Shown here piece after piece: positions 1 to 12,846 of a DNA stretch of 64,000 nt; position 1 is the first letter of the stretch, and every line of letters begins with the position of its first letter. The translations under genes and the position numbers were made by a program. This DNA comes from Allomyces macrogynus ATCC 38327. Its lineage: Eukaryota > Blastocladiomycota > Blastocladiomycetes > Blastocladiales > Blastocladiaceae. The notes beneath the pieces were generated by a model that saw nothing but the letters and a program-made list of their open reading frames with translations, made no database searches and was not told where the DNA came from. The stretch is from assembly GCA_000151295.1 (NCBI GenBank), contig GG745328.1, positions 485,012-549,011 of the forward strand, written 5' to 3'.

Positions 1-2218
1 GTGGCCAGCACGGGCGCAGTGACGATCGCGACCTCCTCGTCGTCCCCCACTGCCGCGGCGTTCCGCCGATCGACCACGACCGCGACCCGCGGCACCGTGC
101 ACATGCACGCACGTTTCGACGGCGACTTGCGCGGTGCCGACGTTCCGCGGCTCGTGCGCAACAATCGCGGCCAGCGGGGCTCTGACTGCGGCGGTCGCCG
201 CGGCAATCACGCGGCCCCAGTCCGCGCGCGGCGCGATTTCGAGCGCGGTCCCGACAACGGGGACGCGTGACAGGGTGCCGAACGTGCGGAAGACGTTGAT
301 CACCGCGTCTTTCGCGAGCGCGTGTGCGCGGTCCGCCGCACGCATGACGGCCGACGTCCGGTCCGTGAGTTCCGTCAGCCGCAGCGCGTGCGTCGGGTGC
401 GCGAGCGCTTGCGTGACCGCCATGACTGAGGGCACGTGGTCCATCGCGTCCAGCGCGACAACGACGAGTTGCGCGTCGTCGCCGTGCGGCGTCCCCGCGG
501 CCAACGCGCGGTCGCGCGCGGCGAGTTCGTCGTGGCCGAGTTTCATCCAGGTGACGACGGGCGTCGTGATCAGGGTGGTTAAGATGGCCATGAGCACGCA
601 AATCGCGTGAATCCGGGGCGAGATGACGCCGGCGTCGAGCCCGACGTTGAGGACGATCAGTTCCACGAGACCCTTGGTGTTCATCAGGATCCCGACGCCA
701 ATCGAGTCGCGCCAGTTGAGTCCAGTGAACCGCGACGCCATGGTGCACCCGACGATCTTTCCGGCGCACGCAGTGACGAGGACGAGGACGAGCAGGCCCC
801 AGGTGGTCGCGGTGTCGAGTAGCCCGAGACGGGTCTTGAGGCCGGAAAGGGCAAAGTAGAGCGGGAGAAGCACGATCGTGACGAGGTCTTCCACTTTTTC
901 GGTCAGCGCGATGGCGAATCCGGACTCGTGCGGGATGATCACACCGACGAGAAACGCGCCGAAAATGGCGTGCACTCCCACGACTTCGGTGAACATGGCC
1001 GACGCGAAAATGAGGATGAACGTGATGAACACGAGAAACTCGTTGAGCGTCGACGAGGTCGCTGAACGCTGGATGAGGCACACGAGGACAGGGCGGACGG
1101 CAAAGATCATGAAGGCGGCAAACGCGAGCACGACGAGGAACGTGTAGAGCGCCGTGAGCGAGTCGCTCGCGTTGACTAGACGCGGACAGAGAACGGTATC
1201 AGCACGAGGTCAACTGAGCATCACCGTGTCCCCACGAGAGTCCGAAAAACGCACTGATGGCAATCACCAACGCCAGCATCGACCACGCAACGACATCGTC
1301 CACGGCAGCCGCGGAAATCGTCGTCATGCCGACGCGCGTCGTGAGCAGGTTGGTCTCGGTCAAAATGCGCGCAAGGACCGGGAACGCCGTGATGGACATG
1401 GCGACGCCGAGGAACAGGAAAAACGACGAGAACGGAACCTTGGTGTCTTTGGGCATCAACGAGTCGTAGAGGGCAAAGGACACGGCGACGCCCTGCAGGT
1501 GTGATGGAATGATAGGTCAGATGCGCGATCAGAGAGGTGATGGGCGGCGCGCCGGTTCTGGAAAATTGAGCAAGCCAGAACACGTACAGCGCCGAACGGG
1601 ACGGCAATGCCGGCAACGGAAATGGCCTAGCGATGGAACGGAACGCGTCCGGAGAAAGTAAGACAAGCGTCTGGACAAGGACACCGGTGATCCCCCATTA
1701 CTATGTCGCGGAACGGCGTACCACGGACTTGCGCAGGTTGATCGCGACCATGCGCGGGTCGAGCTCAAGACCGACGATAAAGAGGTACAGGATGAGCCCA
1801 AAGTTGGCGATCAGGCCAAACATGCCAAGACTACACGTCCGCAACCGCATTCATCAGCGACCCGCACACCCCACCCCATCGAAATCGAACCGGCTAAAAC
1901 GCACCTTGTGGCCGGAAACAAAGCCTTGGTGAATCCCGGAATCTGGCCGAGCGCCGACGGCCCGAGCAAAATGCCACCAATCACTTCGGCAATGACGCGT
2001 GGCTGGCGGAAGTACTTGAGAACCATGCTCAGCAAGCGCGTCATGAGCACGACGACAATGACTTGCACGAGAAACAGCGGCAGTGGGTTCGATGCGCTCG
2101 CGAATGGGTTGCCGCCGGTCCACATCGAGTCGTGCGCGCCGCCCGACCGCTTGGCGAGGTGTGTGGCCTGCTCCGACGCGGCAGCGAGGCCGGAGAAGGG
2201 TTGATGGACAGCGACCAT
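1..2218 (-). CDS. Kha1-like K+(Na+)/H+ antiporter, copy A (3' end outside window, one frameshift)
   Basis: Monovalent cation/proton antiporter of the CPA2 type, expected in an internal membrane such as the Golgi (family knowledge). Start ATG at 2218. Exons read 2218-1905, 1830-1722, 1626-1588, 1492-1255 and 1175-1, with lengths 314, 109, 39 and 238 identical to copy B. Visible signatures are the transmembrane stretch LFLVQVIVVVLMTRLLSMVL, the FRQPRVIAEVIGGILLGPSALG helix, GLELDPRM and AAAVDDVVAW, which carries the exchanger-type Asp pair. The gene runs off the window in its C-terminal cytosolic domain. Near plus-strand 86-88 one extra C, relative to copy B, shifts the frame; downstream of it the residues resembling copy B (VDRR) lie in another frame. 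This is either early decay or a sequencing error. It is followed upstream by copy B in the same orientation. Confidence 0.85.
513..1446 (-). repeat. Near-identical block shared with copy B of the antiporter (5132-6066)
   Basis: This roughly 930-bp segment covers the end of exon 4, all of intron 4 and the membrane part of exon 5. It differs from 5132-6066 at only scattered positions, and the intron is almost unchanged. On both sides the similarity falls sharply: introns 1-3 are unrelated and the C-terminal coding part is much more diverged. The pattern fits recent gene conversion between the tandem copies. Confidence 0.85.
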
Positions 2219-3680
2219 GGTCGACGTCGATTGGAGGGTGAAGAAAAGCGTGAAGAGGGCGGTTGACGATGGAGCACAGCGGCGCGAGCGGGAACAAATA
2301 GTGCGGAGCCGGCAGCAGCGAGATTCGATCGGCCCGAGGGTACGCGCGTCGCCAAGCGGGTGGAGCGGGTAGCCGGGAGGAAAATCAGGCACGACGAGCG
2401 GCGTGCCGGTGGCGAATCGCGTCTTGCGCCGTGGGCGTGCACGCAAGCTCTTGGCACGCGAGCGTCGCTTGCCAGTCGTGCAGCGTGCAGAGCCGTGCAG
2501 CAACTCGGGTGTACGCGTCCGTGCAGATCCGGTAATGCGGCTTGTCACGATTGCTGCTGTGGGTGGCCTTGCAGGCGGTCGATGGCGGGGAGGTTGAGCG
2601 GGATTGCCCTCGTCGTCCTCGCCGTCAGTTGTCGGATAGCTGTCACTCGTCGTCAACCGTTGCTCGCTCGTCGTTGGAACCGTGGAGGAAGCTGCCAGCG
2701 TGATGGAGGCCAGCGGCTGCGCGGTGTCCTGCCCCTTATATTCGATGCAATAGGAGAGGGCCCTGCCGCGGCAGAGGGACGCCCTCATTCCCTGCGGGCC
2801 TGCAGCACCAGCGCGAACGCGGATGCGACGACCGAGAGACGCGCGTGCATCGCGTCGCGTCCCCTCGCCTCACACGTTCATGACGTGCGTGTGTCTCGCA
2901 CCGGTTGTGCCCTCTTCGACGGCAGGGTCACTCCGCCCCATGGCGGTTGCGCACAACGCGCGGGCAGGGACGCGCGTGGGGCGGCGGGCCAGGCAGCGCG
3001 ACCGTGGTTGTCGTGCGGGGGGGTCGGGCGTGTGCGGGGCCCCTCGTCGTCATGGCAGGCCGTGCGTCCATTGGCACGAGAGGCACAAGTGGGAGACGCG
3101 CTGTTCAGTGCAACAGTAATATCCACGTGCGCGCGGTGACAACCATGACCGCCTGCATCGCTGTCGCACACGGCCATGAGGTTGTTTTCGACAGGCGGCT
3201 CGCCGCATGGGCCGAAGGGCGGAGGGGACCTGCCCGGTAGTGGAAACCTCGGTTCGCGTTGCTTTGGCGATGTGCAGGGGAGGCCGGTTCTGGAACTGCT
3301 CGTCGTGCCGCCATTCACAAAGAAATGGGCCTGGAAAGACAGCACATCCATCGTCATAACGCTCCGGCCACTCCAGTCAGGGCAGCATGCCAGACAAACT
3401 GTCCGATTGGCTGGTGAAATTGCAGCGCAACCACGACTGCAACCGCGACCTGGGCATTGCACCGCTGCAAAGACCGGGCCAGATGTGACAGTACAACGGT
3501 TAGGATGCGATCGGATGCGATTCACTCTGAACGATAAACCAGAAAGCCAGATCTGCAATGTGGGTAAATGTATTTTACATACCCGACACGACAGCACCAC
3601 CAAAGCAACATTTCCCACAAAACCGTCATGCACACCTTCCTCTGATCCTCGTCTGATCTCTCCACCACTCTACTCCCGCT
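2219..3680. other. Intergenic region, promoter side of antiporter copy A
   Basis: No supported gene. Short stretches match the region upstream of copy B: a CTTATATT element (2735-2743) aligned with the TATA-like site of copy B, an ATTCATGACGTG-like CRE/ATF-type motif near 2876-2886, and GGGGCCCCTCG near 3037 followed by AGTGGGAGACGCGCT. So the duplication unit included several hundred bases of upstream sequence. Long ORFs here on either strand lack family features. Confidence 0.6.
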
Positions 3681-6600
3681 CTACACGCTCTTGACCTCAC
3701 GCGCCGCCTGTGCCGGACTCGCCGGCGCCGACCCTCCACCCGCGGCATTTGTACCCCCAAGCAACGGCGTGTCGTTCGCAATGTGTACCCCCTCCAACTC
3801 CGCCGCACCAGCCTGGACAACCACCACAATCCCGCCCGCCGCGGCCCCGTGTTCGCCCGTAACCAGTCGCGCGCCGATCTCGCCCAGCGCCGCGCGGTCC
3901 GGATCGACCGCCACATCGGCCGCCCCCGCGGCACTCCCCGTACGGAAAATGCCCGACAGCGACAACAGCGACCGCCGCGTCAGACCCGACGTCGTCGCTG
4001 CGGGCCTAATCTCACCATCCGCCGCAGTGGCAGCGGAGGCAGCGGCCATGGCCACCACCGCGTGCCGCCGCCCCACCACGACCACATCGTCCCTTGCGGC
4101 ATCCTTCCCCCGCGCCGCATGCTCCACGACCGCACGGACCAGGTCAGTACTGAACATCTCCACCACGTCCGTACACTCCACCGGCAAACTCTGCACAAGC
4201 GCATCAAACGCCACATCGTCCGGGCTCGCCGGCACGCCCGCCATGCTCGCCGTCGTCCCGCGCGTCCACGTGCGCTCCATTGGCAACTTGACGACCGACG
4301 TCGCCGACGACGCCGTACCGCCGCCATCGCTCGCGTCCGCCCCGTTCTCCACAGGCGGCACGAGCGCGGCCAGCGAGTCGTTCGGGTGCTCTGGCTTCCG
4401 CCGCGCGCGAACGGCATTTACGATCCCGGCAATCGTCGATGCCGGACGGGACTTGCGCCCATCGTTGGCGTCCTTGTCCTTCACGTCGGTCGGGGTCCCG
4501 TACCGCACGCGCACGACCGCGATGTTCGCGAACCGTGCCGACCGCGCCATGCATGTGACCAAATGCGCGGCCGCGCGGTCGTCGGGCCCACCAATAAAGT
4601 AGAACACGAGATGCGCCGGCGCCGTGGGCGGCGGAAGGGCCGAAACAGGCGTCTCGTCATCGGCCGCAGCGGTGCCCGCGGCGCGCCGGTCCACGACGAT
4701 CGCGACCGTGGTACCGAGCACGCGCGTGCACGTATCGACTGCGACTTCCGCCGTACTCCCACTGCGTGGGTCGTGCGCAACCACCACGGCCAGCGGCGCG
4801 CGCACGGCCTCGGCCGCAGCGGCAATCGTTTTACCCCACTCATCGCGCGGCGCGAGTTCAATCGCCGTGCCCACAACAGGCACGCGCGAAAGAGTGCCGA
4901 ACGTGCGGAATACATTCACGACCGCGTCTTTCGCGAGCGCGTGTGCGCGGTCCTTGGCGCGCATGACCGCCGAGGTCCGGTCCGTCAACTCGGTCAGCCG
5001 CAGCGCGTGCGTCGGATGCGCGAGCGCCTGCGTCACGGCCATGAGGGACGGGACGTGGTCCATGGCGTCGAGCGCGACCACGACCAACTTCCCGTCGTCG
5101 ATGTGAGGCGTGCCCGCGGCAAGGGCGCGCTCGCGCGCGGCGAGTTCGTCGTGGCCGAGTTTCATCCAGGTGACGACGGGCGTCGTGATCAGGGTGGTTA
5201 AGATGGCCATGAGCACGCAAATCGCGTGAATCCGGGGCGAAATCACGCCGGCGTCGAGCCCGACGTTGAGGACGATCAGTTCCACGAGACCCTTGGTGTT
5301 CATCAGGATCCCGACACCAATCGAGTCGCGCCAGTTCAGGCCCGTGAACCGCGACGCCATGGTGCACCCGACGATCTTTCCGGCGCACGCAGTGACGAGG
5401 ACGAGGACGAGCAGGCCCCAGGTGGTCGCGGTGTCGAGTAGCCCGAGACGGGTCTTGAGGCCGGAAAGGGCAAAGTAGAGCGGGAGAAGCACGATCGTGA
5501 CGAGGTCTTCCACTTTTTCGGTCAGCGCGATGGCGAATCCGGACTCGTGCGGGATGATCACGCCGACGAGAAACGCGCCGAAAATGGCGTGCACTCCCAC
5601 GACTTCGGTGAACATGGCCGACGCGAAAATGAGGATGAACGTGATGAACACGAGAAACTCGTTGAGCGTCGACGAGGTCGCGGAACGCTGGATGAGGCGC
5701 ACGAGGACAGGGCGGACGGCAAAGATCATGAAGGCGGCAAACGCGAGCACGACGAGGAACGTGTAGAGCGCCGTGAGCGAGTCGCTCGCGTTGACTAAAC
5801 GCGGATAGAGAACGGTATCAGCACGAGGTCAACTGAGCATCACCGTGTCCCCACGAGAGTCCGAAAAACGCACTGATGGCAATCACCAACGCCAGCATCG
5901 ACCACGCAACGACATCATCCACGGCAGCCGCGGAAATCGTCGTCATGCCGACGCGCGTCGTGAGCAGGTTGGTCTCGGTCAAAATGCGCGCAAGGACCGG
6001 GAACGCCGTGATGGACATGGCGACGCCGAGGAACAGGAAAAACGACGAGAACGGAACCTTGGTGTCGGCGGGCATGAGTGTCTCGTAGAGCGCAAACGAT
6101 ACGGCGACGCCCTAGTGTGCGAGGCAGGGAAGAGGTCAGTGATCTCGCATTTGATGGTCAGCAGCGCGGAGTAAATCGTACCGCGCCAAACGGGACGACA
6201 ATGCCCGCAACAGAAATGGCCTGGAGGGAGGGACGCAACGGAGTGAGATGACGGCATTTGCTGGTCGGTCAAAATGGACGACCGGAGAGCCGCAAGCGCC
6301 GACAACGTCGAGCGACGAATACGCACCACTGACTTGCGCAGGTTGATCGCGACCATGCGTGGGTCGAGCTCGAGCCCGACAATAAACAGGTACAGAACGA
6401 GCCCAAAGTTGGCGATCAGGCCAAACATGCCGAGACTACAACACGTTCGCACCACAAAACACGTCAATAAGCCGCGCGTCGCACATCACTTCGTGGAAAT
6501 TCCACGATTACGCACCTCGACGCCGGAAACAACGCCTTGGTGAACCCCGGAATCTGGCCAAGCGCCGACGGCCCGAGCAAAATCCCGCCAATCACCTCGG

Positions 6601-6829
6601 CAATAACGCGCGGCTGGCGGAAGTACTTGAGAATCATGCTCAGCACACGCGTCATCAGGACGACAATGATCACTTGCACGAGGAACAGCGGCAGCGGGTT
6701 CGACGTGCTTGCAAACGGGTTGCCGCCGTCCCACATCGAATCGTGGGATGCGCGCTTGACGAGGTGTGTCGTGGAGGAAATATGATCGGCTGGCATCATG
6801 CCGGCAAAGAGCGCGTTGAGAGTGACCAT
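3681..6829 (-). CDS. Kha1-like K+(Na+)/H+ antiporter, copy B (complete)
   Basis: Five exons: 6829-6516, 6435-6327, 6220-6182, 6111-5874 and 5794-3681. They total 2814 nt and encode 937 residues ending at TAG 3681-3683. The first ~430 residues form the sodium/hydrogen exchanger membrane domain: FRQPRVIAEVIGGILLGPSALG, GLELDPRM, SAAAVDDVVAW with the paired Asp, and FGAFLVGVIIP. The last ~500 residues are a hydrophilic cytosolic domain with alpha/beta-type stretches such as KLVVVALDAMDHVPSL, as in yeast Kha1 (about 870 residues). Donors are GTGCGT or GTACGA and acceptors are TAG or CAG. Exon 3 is only 39 nt (13 residues) and sits inside a membrane helix. Probable role is pH and K+ homeostasis in an endomembrane compartment, by family. 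The frame is intact, unlike copy A. Confidence 0.92.
5132..6066 (-). repeat. Partner block of 513-1446 (gene-conversion signature)
   Basis: Aligned with 513-1446 in copy A. Identity stops abruptly at GGTGTC in exon 4 and near the codons for the cytosolic-domain start. Intron 4 (5795-5873) differs from its copy-A counterpart at only about two positions, although introns are normally the fastest-diverging part. Confidence 0.85.
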
Positions 6830-7075
6830 GGTGGCCGGTCGGTGCGCGGGGTTCGCGGAGAGCTGGAGCTGTCGCAACTTGGTTGCTGCCTCAAAAGGTG
6901 CTGCCAGTGCTGGTTTTGCGCGTCGTCGGAGCGGCACGTGCGTGTGCACAGGATCAGTCGGGACGTGTCGGGACTGCAAGGCCGTGCTCGTGTCGTGGCC
7001 GGACAGTCGGTCAGTCGGTTGGTCGTCCGGGAGAGGCGAAGCACAGTACTACGTCGTCGGCTGCGGCCTTGCTGC

Positions 7076-7085
7076 CCTTATATAC
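7076..7085 (-). promoter_or_regulatory. TATA-like box of antiporter copy B
   Basis: The minus strand reads GTATATAAGG about 250 bp upstream of the ATG at 6829. The matching site upstream of copy A is degenerate (ATATAAGGGG near 2733-2743) and lies more than 500 bp from its ATG. Confidence 0.5.
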
Positions 7086-7432
7086 GGTGTCGAGTAAGAG
7101 GGACCCTGCCGCGACGGTGAGATGCCCTTGGACCCCGTCCCAGTCGCACGCCGCCGCGCCAGCAGCTAAACGAACATGGAAGCTTTGTCGGTGAGTGCGC
7201 GTCCCCGGTGCATTTCGTGCCCATCCCACGCGGTCAACGTCGTCGGTCGCCCCTCGCACAGCACACCACGTTCCACGACGTTCATGACGTGTGCGCGTGC
7301 AAATGAGCGCTGCTTTCGTGTTGCATCGCGGACGTGCGGACGGCACTGAAGTTGGCCGAGCGCTTGCGGGGGTGGCGAGCAGGACATGCGGGGACCCGAC
7401 TGTGTGCGGGGCCCCTCGCCGTCACGGCCAGT

Positions 7433-7453
7433 GGGGGGGGGGGGGGGGGGGGG
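7433..7453. repeat. Homopolymer of 21 G
   Basis: An uninterrupted G run in the upstream region of antiporter copy B. It is absent from the otherwise similar upstream region of copy A. Candidate quadruplex or polymerase-slippage site, so the exact length in the assembly may be unreliable. Confidence 0.9.
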
Positions 7454-8008
7454 CAGTGAGGCGCACACGCAGAGGGTCTTTGCTAGACCGCGAGACGCCA
7501 GTGGGAGACGCGCTTCATCACCCGCCGCGAAACGACGCACGTGAGCGCAGCGGCACGATGCGCACGTAGCCATCTGGTCGTCGACAGCAGCGAGCTCACT
7601 TTGCGTGATGAGATACGCGTGCGGTGCTCGCTTTGCGAGTCAATGTTACGTTCATTCCAGGGACAGACCGAGGGGGCCTGCCCTGGAGCCGGACCGTGCA
7701 ACGACGCTAACGCGCCACCCTACCGTGAATGGGGTCCGACCGTGCCAAGTTACGAATCGAGACGATGGAAGGCACCCTCCGTTGTGTGCCAGAACGAGGC
7801 ACCCGCGTGCTCGCTCACGATAGTCCAGACCAACCAACCAAACTTCGAGCGTTGAGGGCCGGCGCAGCAGCCACTGGTTGAAAACCACAAAGGAAACAGA
7901 CAGGCCAAACCAAAATCAACTTGGACTGAAACACGCCAAGACACAACTCTGCCGCCGAGGGCCCATTTGGCCTCAGCGTCGCTCGCCAAAACACGCATAT
8001 CAACCCAC

Positions 8009-9536
<1,528 letters not shown>

Positions 9537-10264
9537 GGTGCTGGTGGTTGGTGGTTGGTGGTTGGTGGTTGGAGGTTGTGGTCGGTTGGGAGTGATCGCT
9601 GGGCGCGAGAAGTGCGGTTCGACCTTCACCGCGCGCGATGCACGTGAGTGTTGGTCGGTGGGCAGCCAGGCAAATGCCAAGATTGCTGTTGACTGCATCA
9701 TGTGCATCTGCGTGATATGTTGCTGGCCCTTCTTGCTGTCATGCCGAGCAGACAGACTGTCAACCTCAACGGGCAAGACCGGTGGGTTGATGTCGATGAT
9801 ACTTTTCGCAGCCTTGCCGCCATTTCGGAGTGCGAGACAGGTCCAGCTGGCGTGTCCGCCGACATTGTCCGACAGATTGCTTCAATACAAACATCAGGTC
9901 CTCATTTCGGATCTTATCAGCGGCCATCAAGGGCCCGCCGGAAATCAGGAGAGGATGCATGCGTGGGAATTGTGAGAGGTTTGTAAACGCATTTTCTGTT
10001 TGTCCACTGATACATTGGTCCATTTTGGTTGGAGGTGCACGACGAGTCTCAGACAACAATTACAGAGAACGCTCATGGCGCGCGAACGCGAACATGGATG
10101 AATCTGACACCAACCACCAATATTCGAAAAATGAATCTATGCCCATACTGAGAATCGAATGTGTCGGCATGCATCATCACCGCCGTGATCTGGCAGGAAA
10201 CGCTTGATCTGCATCTGCAAGGACGGCTCAAGCAAGAGGTGCACCAATGCGTTGTCGCGGCTCC
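9537..10264. other. Intergenic region upstream of MetAP2 copy 1
   Basis: The 5' leader of the aminopeptidase gene contains a 7-bp tandem repeat (GGTTGGT, about five units, 9543-9577). The remainder is the 3' flank of the pectinase gene. No supported gene. Confidence 0.55.
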
Positions 10265-11602
10265 TTACCACTTGATGTTGTTAATGTCTGCGTCAAAAAG
10301 AAAAGCGGAGCGAGTGGTCAGCAACCTTGTCCACCAGTTCGCGTCGCATATACAGAAAATAATAGCGACACGTACTGCTGGTGCCTGCCTTGGACTTGCC
10401 CGAAATCTTGAGCAGCGACCAATTCCACGAGCCCGTGCACGTGTTCTTGCCGCACAGCACCTTGTACGCCTGCCCGCCGTTCATGACAATCGTCGACGGC
10501 TTGCCTTCAAAGTTGACGTTGGTGATCGGGATCGCCTTGTCGACCTTGCCCGTCTCACCCGAGTTGGTGTAGTCCTCGACGACCATCATTCCAAACTTGG
10601 TGATCCCCGTCGCGTGGTTGTCGTTGTAGTGGATGTTGGAGACCGACGCGTCCTTGGCGCCGTTGTAGGACTTGATACGCAGCGCAATCGTGTTGTCCTT
10701 GATCGTGTTCCCCTGGATCAGGACATTGTCGACGTGCTTGCCGGCCTTGATCGAGCCAATCGAAATCCCGTGGCCGCCAATGCACTGGTTGTTGAGGAAC
10801 TTGACGTTCTTGCCGTCATTGAGCGCCAGGCAGTCGTCCTGGTTCTTGCAGATCGAGTTCTGGATCGTTAGGCCGTTGACGCTCGACACGTCAAAGCAGT
10901 CAGCTACGCGGAGAATGGCAGAGAAAAGAGCGGTGAGCGACGCCGTTCCGGGTGGAGAAAGTCGGTTGTTGCGGAGACCGTACTGTTGTGGCCGCCCTTG
11001 GTCGCGCCGAGCGAGTCGTCGATGGTGACGCGGTCAATCACGAGCGCGCCCTTGGCACCGACTGAGACGGCGTGCGCGGGCGTGTTCTTGATGACGAGCT
11101 GCGACACGGTCCCGGCCGCGTTCAGCTTGACCATCGGGTGCGGCTTGGTCTTGCCGCCGTTGCCGCCCTTGCCGTCCCAGTAGAGCGGGCCCTGGCCGTC
11201 GAGGACGTGGCCGTTGCCGTTCTAAAATTGGTTCGCGATGAGGTGGTGTTGGTGGTGAGCCCAGAACGCGTCGCCTCCCCAGGCCGAACTCGATCAAATT
11301 GAAACACGTACCACCGTGACCTTGGCCGAATCCGACGCGCCCGAGACTCGGAACAGCGGACCCTCCCACTCCTTGTACCCAAACACCAGGTCGCCCGCAA
11401 AGTTGACGACGGTGCCGTCTTTGAGCTTTTCGAGTGCGAGCGTCTGGCCGGCGGGCACCGTGAACGACTTGATCGTGATGGTCGCGCAGTCAGCCACGTT
11501 CTTGGACGCGGCAAACGAGTCGACGACACACGACTTGCCGGCGGGCGCGGCCTGCACGGTGAGTGCGACAAAGGCGAGCAGGAAGACGAGCGATGGGTGC
11601 AT
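10265..11602 (-). CDS. Secreted GH28 pectinase (polygalacturonase family)
   Basis: Hydrolyses the pectin backbone outside the cell (family). Four exons: 11602-11312, 11221-10984, 10903-10376 and 10287-10265, total 1080 nt, 359 residues, TAA stop at 10265-10267. The last exon adds only the final ~7 residues (ending NNIKW). A signal peptide is evident (MHPSLVFLLAFVALTVQAAPA). GH28 signatures appear in order: NTDCFDV across the exon 2/3 junction, QDDCLAL, GGHGISIGS and LRIKSY, so the catalytic Asp trio, the His and the RIK motif are all there. Donors are GTACGT, GTACGG and GTACGT. A TATA box lies about 70 bp upstream. The gene sits between the two MetAP2 copies. It implies growth on plant material. 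Confidence 0.93.
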
Positions 11603-12846
11603 GGTGGAGAAGTGATGGGCGTCTATCGGTGTGGATGGCGGACTGCCGGCTGGGGGCGCGGGATTGCTTCAGCTTTATAGGTACGCGCTGCTGTCGGAGG
11701 AATCGGCTGCGCCATCGACCTGCGGGAAGGCAGCGCAGCGTGCCGCGCCGGACGCCGGCGCCGCGCCGCGGCTGCCGCCAGAGCCGGACCATGGAACAGA
11801 TTGCGAATTCCAGAAGCAAGAGCACAATCATTGACACGCCGTAGTTACAGACGCGCCGCTCAAGCAGCGCTGGAACACGCTAGGGTGTGGGTGAGGGGAT
11901 TTTGCGCGGCGATCGGCGGTTGATTCATGAATCGACATTCCCCTTGGGTGCCCATGCTCCCCCATGATTCAAAAACAAGCGATGCACGACCACAATTCGT
12001 GTGCTGCGTTTTGGCTGTTCAAACACTTGCCACCTCATGATAACTGCTGCGGAGTGAACCACCCAAGGAGCAACCGGCGATTTCTCGAATCTTCTCGAAT
12101 CTCCAAGACAAAGCTGACGCACTTGCCCGAGGCCAAGTGAGAGGATCAGTTCCCGCGCATCATTTCGCAAAGGGGATCTTTGCCTATAACTCTCTAACAC
12201 GGCGTTCACGCGCATCCCGGACAAGGGCGAAACTTCAACCGCGCATCACCGGTGCCACGTCGTTGACATGTTCGACCAACGGTGGGCCCATATACTTTTA
12301 TGGCATGAAGTATGGTGCGCGTTGCATTTCAACAGGCCGCGCTTCGCCGCCTGCCACTGCCAACTGCCCAACTGCGCCATTCCCATCCGCGACCGCTGCG
12401 CTCAACCCACGGAACCAATTTGTGCGCAAAAAATGGCATCATATAGCTCAAAAAATGGCTAGGTTGCTTCGATGACGGTGTTTCCGCCTGCGCTGATGGT
12501 GGCTCGCGGCAGACGTGGGCAACTCACGATTGGATGTGATCAATCCACTGCGATCCCGGCCCGCATCAGCAAGCAACCGAGCCAACCGATTGTCCTGAGC
12601 CAAATTGCAATAAATAGCGCTCAATAAATGAATGGGAGGTTGCAAGAATGACGTTTTGGTCACCGTTGATGACGACTCCAAACGAAAGTGAGGAAAAGGG
12701 CAGAGCCAGATGCGAACCGCCAAAAAAGACGTCCAACATCAAATCAACATCAGTGCCAACAAACTGCCGCACTCTCAGAATCATCAGCAGTGTGCTGCGT
12801 CCAGAAAATGTGATTCTGACAGGTGATAAAAACGGCAAAAGAGGAT
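11603..12846. other. Intergenic region between the GH28 gene and the first broken LRR gene
   Basis: Besides the GH28 TATA box near its left end, nothing recognisable. The sequence becomes less GC-rich from about 12.0 kb. No supported ORF. Confidence 0.5.
11673..11680 (-). promoter_or_regulatory. TATA box of the GH28 gene
   Basis: The minus strand reads CTATAAAG, about 70 bp upstream of the ATG at 11602. Confidence 0.6.

Larger units (their letters stand above)
6830..8008. other. Intergenic region between antiporter copy B and the first MetAP2 gene
   Basis: Promoter of copy B on the minus strand. Contains a TATA-like box (7076-7085), a CGTTCATGACGTG CRE/ATF-like motif near 7279-7289 shared with copy A, and a run of 21 G (7433-7453). 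The part from about 7500 to 8008 is the 3' flank of the aminopeptidase gene. No supported gene. Confidence 0.6.

Noticed and set aside
3783..5201. Long plus-strand frame, about 470 codons, Arg/His-rich
   Set aside because: Antisense shadow of antiporter copy B; composition typical of the reverse complement of GC-rich coding DNA.
9540..9580. GGTTGGT repeats as a telomere-like or CRISPR-like array
   Set aside because: Only about five 7-bp units without spacers, in the 5' leader of a gene. No CRISPR-type repeat-spacer pattern exists anywhere in the window.
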